Shown: positions 6,084 through 8,274 of the stretch, piece by piece | Position numbering within the stretch: position 1 is the stretch's first letter | Layout of the letters: every line of letters starts with the position of its first letter | Assembly: GCA_964495505.1 (NCBI GenBank) | Contig: CAZBVM010000025.1 | Coordinates: forward strand, 1-8,274 | DNA from: JACPHB01 sp964495505 | GTDB taxonomy: Bacteria > Patescibacteriota > Minisyncoccia > UBA10092 | Length of the DNA: 8,274 nucleotides | Direction: 5' to 3' | Translations under genes and position numbers: made by a program | The notes under the pieces: generated by a model | The model's input: only the letters and a program-made list of their open reading frames with translations | Told to the model about the DNA's origin: nothing | Database searches by the model: none

Positions 6084-6112
6084 ATTCTACTATAATAACT
6101 TTATTAACTCAA
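6084..6112 (-). promoter_or_regulatory. Sigma70-type promoter of the dnaG-rpoD operon
   Basis: On the minus strand TTGAGT (6112-6107) and TAGAAT (6089-6084) are separated by exactly 17 nt. The -35 has four consensus bases, including TTGA, and the -10 has five. The expected start, about 7 nt past the -10, falls at 6077-6075, on or next to the ATG of the first gene. The transcript would be leaderless or nearly so. This is the best promoter match I found in the window. Confidence 0.68.
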
Positions 6113-6131
6113 GAAAAAATAAAATAAAGCA

Positions 6132-6148
6132 AAATACGTATTTAAAAA
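6132..6148. repeat. AAATACGTATTT palindrome, left copy of a direct repeat
   Basis: Positions 6132-6143 are a perfect 12-bp palindrome. The stretch 6132-6148 recurs at 6272-6289 with a single inserted base that breaks the second palindrome. It lies 20 bp upstream of the -35 of the dnaG operon promoter, a plausible place for an operator, but no regulator can be named. Confidence 0.5.
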
Positions 6149-6155
6149 GCCTGAT

Positions 6156-6199
6156 AAATTAACGCGTTCCATTCCGATCGGCAAATTATGCGTTAATTT
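6156..6199. repeat. Inverted repeat with nested CCGATCGG palindrome
   Basis: AAATTAACGC (6156-6165) pairs perfectly with GCGTTAATTT (6190-6199) across a 24-nt loop that itself contains the palindrome CCGATCGG (6174-6181). On the plus strand the right arm runs into seven T's (6197-6203). On the minus strand a TTTTT occurs only 8 nt past the stem. It could end transcription from the DoxX cluster, but the AT-rich stem is weak for that. Confidence 0.5.
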
Positions 6200-6222
6200 T
6201 TTTGTTTAAATATTTAAATCGT

Positions 6223-6246
6223 AAAGTACAAGATAAAGTACAAGAT
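6223..6246. repeat. Perfect 12-bp tandem duplication
   Basis: AAAGTACAAGAT occurs twice without a gap (6223-6234 and 6235-6246). It lies in the gene-free spacer upstream of the dnaG operon promoter. No function can be read from it. Confidence 0.8.
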
Positions 6247-6271
6247 TACTTATTAAGAAGCGATCGATTTT

Positions 6272-6289
6272 AAATACGTAATTTAAAAA
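6272..6289. repeat. Right copy of the AAATACGTA direct repeat
   Basis: It matches 6132-6148 over 17 of 18 positions with one inserted A. The pair bounds a 123-bp segment containing the inverted repeat and the 12-bp duplication. The ends of that segment show no terminal inverted repeats. Confidence 0.45.
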
Positions 6290-6298
6290 AATTTTAAA

Positions 6299-6318
6299 GA
6301 TGTTGATAGATGTTGATA
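6299..6318. repeat. Perfect 10-bp tandem duplication
   Basis: GATGTTGATA occurs twice in a row (6299-6308 and 6309-6318), immediately downstream, on the minus strand, of the DoxX-like gene end. It may be a short slippage product and carries no recognised binding motif. Confidence 0.7.
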
Positions 6319-6342
6319 AATGAATAAATTAATCTTTTCGGC

Positions 6343-6702
6343 TTAAACCTGCCTGTCGGCAGACAGGAATGCCAGAGCCAGAGCGGCAGAAAATAATCCG
6401 ACATCGCGAAAAATAATATCCATAGCGCCAATATTAAATACAATAATACCCAAAAAAATTGCCGCTGAAATCAAACCGGCATAAAATTGCCATTTCCCAG
6501 AAAGCAGCCAAAAGCTCAATACAAGTTCGTAAAAACTAAATGAGGTTAGAACAAAATTGGCGCCAAAAAAATCTCGTAAAAATATCGGGAAAAATCCAAT
6601 CCAATCGTTGGGATTTAAAAACGAGAAAATTGCGGCATAAAAAAACACAAAAGCCAGTCCGAGCCGCAATAAAATCAAAGCCACTTTTGTTTTTGACATC
6701 AT
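6343..6702 (-). CDS. DoxX-like four-span membrane protein
   Basis: This 119-residue integral membrane protein has four predicted helices at about 7-28, 48-68, 73-93 and 100-114. The first helix and loop (LLRLGLAFVFFYAAIFSFLNPNDWIGFFP) have the look of the DoxX/DoxD family, whose members include quinol-oxidase-associated and oxidative-stress membrane proteins. Family assignment is by pattern only, and a role here is not demonstrated. The ATG at 6702 overlaps the stop of the upstream two-span gene (ATGA), so translation is coupled. The second codon is also ATG (6699) and could be the actual start. The last seven residues (LSADRQV) are encoded by a palindromic repeat, so the C terminus has probably been rewritten. 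This is the last gene of a four-gene cluster. Confidence 0.78.
   Translation of the reverse strand: MMSKTKVALILLRLGLAFVFFYAAIFSFLNPNDWIGFFPIFLRDFFGANFVLTSFSFYELVLSFWLLSGKWQFYAGLISAAIFLGIIVFNIGAMDIIFRDVGLFSAALALAFLSADRQV
6348..6367 (-). repeat. Short GC palindrome overlapping the end of the DoxX-like gene
   Basis: This 20-bp element folds, as minus-strand RNA, into an 8-bp stem with one U:G wobble and a CCGA loop. On the plus strand the wobble becomes a C/A mismatch. It supplies the codons for LSADRQV just before the TAA. It could act as a transcript-end hairpin, but no T tract follows. Similar CCTGCCTG-type palindromes are, from memory, frequent in Parcubacteria genomes. Confidence 0.65.
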
Positions 6703-6884
6703 CTCAACTTAAATGCGCTATAAGCCAGATAGCCGGCCAAAATTACGGCTAAACCGCTTAGCCACATAGGAACCTCAAGCCCGCCGATAACTGCGCTCCA
6801 GCCATAAACTAAACGCATGGCATGAAGCAAGGCAATTAGCGAAAAAACCGCCAAAGTAACATTATAAAAATACTTTTGATTCAT
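6699..6884 (-). CDS. Two-span membrane protein, hypothetical
   Basis: This 61-residue protein consists of two hydrophobic helices (about 8-26 and 39-57) joined by a short loop (RLVYGWSAVIGGLEVP), with a basic end (FKLR) that suggests both termini are cytoplasmic. I cannot assign a family, although the arrangement is common beside DoxX-like genes in the sense of compact membrane pairs. The ATG shares a base with the upstream stop (TAATG) and its own TGA overlaps the next ATG. Translation of the three small membrane genes is therefore tightly coupled and their products probably act together. There is no Shine-Dalgarno site. Confidence 0.75.
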   Translation of the reverse strand: MNQKYFYNVTLAVFSLIALLHAMRLVYGWSAVIGGLEVPMWLSGLAVILAGYLAYSAFKLR

Positions 6885-7108
6885 TAGAGTTGATTTAAGT
6901 CGGCGTCTAATTGCTTCAAATCCTCTTCAGGATTACCAACATCAACTGCATTCAAGTCATTATTGATGTCGGTGGTAGTATCGCCAGCTGAAAGAGGAAC
7001 CCCATTATTAAGAAAACTATTAAAAATACCATACTGCCAGGCAGCCAAAAGAAGCGCTAACGCAGTGACTGCAATTAAAGTCCAAAGCCAATTTTTTGAT
7101 GTGTTCAT
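6884..7108 (-). CDS. Single-span membrane protein with acidic extracytoplasmic tail
   Basis: The protein is 74 residues. A short basic start (MNTSKN) precedes one transmembrane helix (about 8-25). The remainder (about 26-74) is polar and strongly acidic: DTTTDINNDLNAVDVGNPEEDLKQLDADLNQL. This repeats a D-x-x-L/I-N spacing and looks like a short amphipathic helix pair. I recall similar tails on small Parcubacteria proteins but know of no named family or function. The gene follows the secreted helical protein by 21 nt and overlaps the next start (TAATG). Its acidic outer tail could contact the basic Lys/Arg-rich neighbour encoded just upstream. That is inference from charge and position alone. 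Confidence 0.75.
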   Translation of the reverse strand: MNTSKNWLWTLIAVTALALLLAAWQYGIFNSFLNNGVPLSAGDTTTDINNDLNAVDVGNPEEDLKQLDADLNQL

Positions 7109-7129
7109 AAAATTTTAAAAGTTTAATTT

Positions 7130-7900
7130 TTATTGTTGGGTTTGCGATGGAGTTGCGGTTTCTTTCGGCTCTTCGTCGACACGAGGAACACCCTTTAATG
7201 CTTGATGAGCGTTCTGAACCGCTTCGCGAGCGTTTTTCATCGCGCCATCGCGAAGCCCGAACAGATCATTTTTAAGCTGTTCTCTCACAGCTTTAAACGC
7301 CGCGCCGAGTTTATCCTCGGAAGTAAAAATGGCGATATAAGTTTTTTTAGCTTGAGTTTCAACAGCGGCTCGGGCAGATTCAATTGCGGTCTTGGCATTA
7401 GCAATCGCGGTTCTTACCGCGGAAACATCCTTGCCCACGGCTTGGGCTTTATCGGCTCTTAATTCTACTTTGCCGAGAATCTCTGAAAGGCGGCCTAGCA
7501 CATTAGTAAAGTGGTCGGTCCATCGGGCATTTAAGCGCGCCAATTGTTCGTTAAGCCGCGTGGCTGCTTGCTTCTTTTTTTCGTCTCGTAATTTACTTAT
7601 TCTGTCTTTTAATTCCGCCCGGCGCGTTTCAGTCGCCATTTTGGCTTCTTCCCGTGCAGTTTCAATGCGCTTTTTTGCATCTTCGCGCTCATTTTTTAGT
7701 TGAGCATTTAATTCGGTTCTTTTCGCTTTTATATCCTCTCGCTCTGTTTTGACTTGAGTTGTGACATTTGGACGCAATGTTTTGGCGCGTTCTTTAAATT
7801 CGTCGCGGATTGAAGGAACGCTGGTTTGGGCCATAGCTGAAAAAGCGAACGCAAGACATAAGGTTATTGCTAAAAATCCTTTTATAAATTTTTTATCCAT
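7130..7900 (-). CDS. Secreted charged helical (coiled-coil) protein, hypothetical
   Basis: This 256-residue protein has a clear signal peptide (1-24, cleavage after SAMA before QTS) and no lipobox. Residues about 33-125 form a long charged helix rich in Lys, Arg and Glu with heptad-like spacing (KAKRTELNAQLKNEREDAKKR and onward). A second helical region at about 130-235 is richer in Ala and has one aromatic patch (YIAIFTSEDK). The tail is acidic then Thr/Gln-rich. There are no cysteines or catalytic motifs. The long exported helix suggests a periplasm-like or surface structural role, but function is unknown. The ATG has a Shine-Dalgarno-like AAGAGAA (7914-7908) 7 nt upstream. It heads the cluster with the three small membrane genes. 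It resembles the DUF5667 protein at 1003-2229 in style, but I see no convincing shared motif. Confidence 0.82.
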   Translation of the reverse strand: MDKKFIKGFLAITLCLAFAFSAMAQTSVPSIRDEFKERAKTLRPNVTTQVKTEREDIKAKRTELNAQLKNEREDAKKRIETAREEAKMATETRRAELKDRISKLRDEKKKQAATRLNEQLARLNARWTDHFTNVLGRLSEILGKVELRADKAQAVGKDVSAVRTAIANAKTAIESARAAVETQAKKTYIAIFTSEDKLGAAFKAVREQLKNDLFGLRDGAMKNAREAVQNAHQALKGVPRVDEEPKETATPSQTQQ

Positions 7901-7942
7901 ATTTAAATTCTCTTAATAATAAATTTTCAACATAAAACCTAT

Positions 7943-7978
7943 ACTATAATATTTACCACAATATATCTCTTAAGACAA
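7943..7978 (-). promoter_or_regulatory. Weak candidate promoter for the secreted helical protein cluster
   Basis: The 100-bp gap after bL32 is the only room for a promoter of this cluster. TTGTCT (7978-7973) stands 17 nt from TAAATA (7955-7950). A better -10 (TATAGT, 7948-7943) has no matching -35 at a normal distance. The exact elements are uncertain. No terminator for bL32 is visible in this gap, so read-through is possible. Confidence 0.25.
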
Positions 7979-8000
7979 GCCCGAATTTATACACAACCTG

Positions 8001-8274
8001 TTATTTTTTGGATAGTTCTTCGGGGCTTAATTCCGGCGTACTTTCGCCGCCCTGATGCTCGCCGTGAGCGGCGTGAGCCGCCTCCTCTTCTTTTAGCCGC
8101 TTTTTCTTCTCTTTTTTATCAAGTTTAGCCAAAACATCTATCACCTCCCGCCCGTTGTAAAAGCCGCAATAAGCGCAAATGTGGTGCGGCAAAACTTCCC
8201 GGTCGCACTTATCGCAGGTTGATAAAAATGTTTTCTTCAAAGCCAAATGAGACCGCCTCCGGTTTCTTTTCCCC
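8001..8274 (-). CDS. rpmF: 50S ribosomal protein bL32, 5' end outside the window
   Basis: The minus-strand frame stays open to the window edge and reads GKRNRRRSHLALKK just inside it, which is the bL32 signature N-terminal block. A TTG at 8246 is an internal leucine of that block and not a start. A zinc ribbon follows with two Cys pairs, CDKC and CAYC, around the conserved LPHHIC, then YNGREVIDVL, the usual end of the bL32 core. The protein belongs to the large ribosomal subunit. It continues past the core for about 40 residues with a Lys-rich helix and a His/Glu/Ser tail (AAHAAHGEH ... SPEELSKK), longer than the typical 55-60 residue form. The start and any promoter lie beyond 8274. Confidence 0.95.
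   Translation of the reverse strand, partial: GKRNRRRSHLALKKTFLSTCDKCDREVLPHHICAYCGFYNGREVIDVLAKLDKKEKKKRLKEEEAAHAAHGEHQGGESTPELSPEELSKK

Noticed and set aside
6156..6199. Terminator for the DoxX-like cluster
   Set aside because: The stem is AT-rich with a 24-nt loop and the T run adjoins it only on the plus strand. It was kept as an inverted repeat without a terminator call.
6132..6289. Small MITE-like mobile element bounded by AAATACGTA direct repeats
   Set aside because: The direct repeats could pass as target duplications, but the enclosed segment has no terminal inverted repeats and no second copy in the window.
6223..6318. CRISPR array or replication origin (DnaA-box cluster)
   Set aside because: The repeats are only two copies each with no spacers, and no TTATCCACA-like boxes are present.
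8001..8246. Complete 81-residue zinc-ribbon protein starting at TTG 8246
   Set aside because: The frame is open to the window edge and the upstream codons read RNRRRSH, the conserved bL32 block, so this is a truncated bL32 and not a separate short gene.

Overview
The window reads as a chromosomal segment of a Patescibacteria (Candidate Phyla Radiation) bacterium, most likely a Parcubacteria-type lineage. This rests on gene content and style rather than a database match. The signs are a DUF5667-type secreted coiled-coil protein, a tiny GIY-YIG nuclease, very small translationally coupled membrane genes, and short families of GC-rich palindromes and 7-bp tandem repeats that also intrude into genes. 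TGA ends several genes (dnaG, the GIY-YIG gene, two small membrane genes), so the standard bacterial code applies and the UGA=Gly code of Gracilibacteria/Absconditabacteria is excluded.

All twelve genes I can support lie on the minus strand, so the window is best read from right to left. At the right edge is bL32 (rpmF), whose 5' end lies outside the window. Next is a four-gene cluster (7900 to 6343): a secreted charged helical protein, a 74-residue single-span protein with an acidic tail, a two-span protein and a DoxX-like four-span protein. The last three are joined by stop/start overlaps. A 267-bp spacer (6076-6342) holds no gene but is packed with tandem repeats, a palindrome and an inverted repeat. 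It ends in a good sigma70-type promoter at 6084-6112.

That promoter would drive a second cluster: an 84-residue membrane protein, a membrane-anchored beta-sandwich protein, DNA primase (dnaG) and the primary sigma factor (rpoD). dnaG-rpoD is the conserved core of the bacterial macromolecular synthesis operon. Here rpsU is absent upstream and two small membrane genes, coupled by a 4-bp overlap and a 1-nt gap, take its place. The 42-nt dnaG-rpoD spacer carries two adjacent small hairpins, and the rpoD Shine-Dalgarno-like sequence sits inside one of them.

The left third carries a secreted DUF5667/Kazal/cupredoxin-like protein with a terminator after it, a secreted orphan with its own promoter, Shine-Dalgarno site and textbook terminator, and a GIY-YIG nuclease preceded by a 73-bp GC-rich structured repeat. 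The most unusual signals are a five-copy 7-bp repeat that has become part of the dnaG coding sequence, a palindrome that forms the last residues of the DoxX-like protein, the twin hairpins before rpoD, and a cupredoxin fold whose usual copper ligands are replaced. I saw no CRISPR array, tRNA, rRNA, transposase or complete mobile element.
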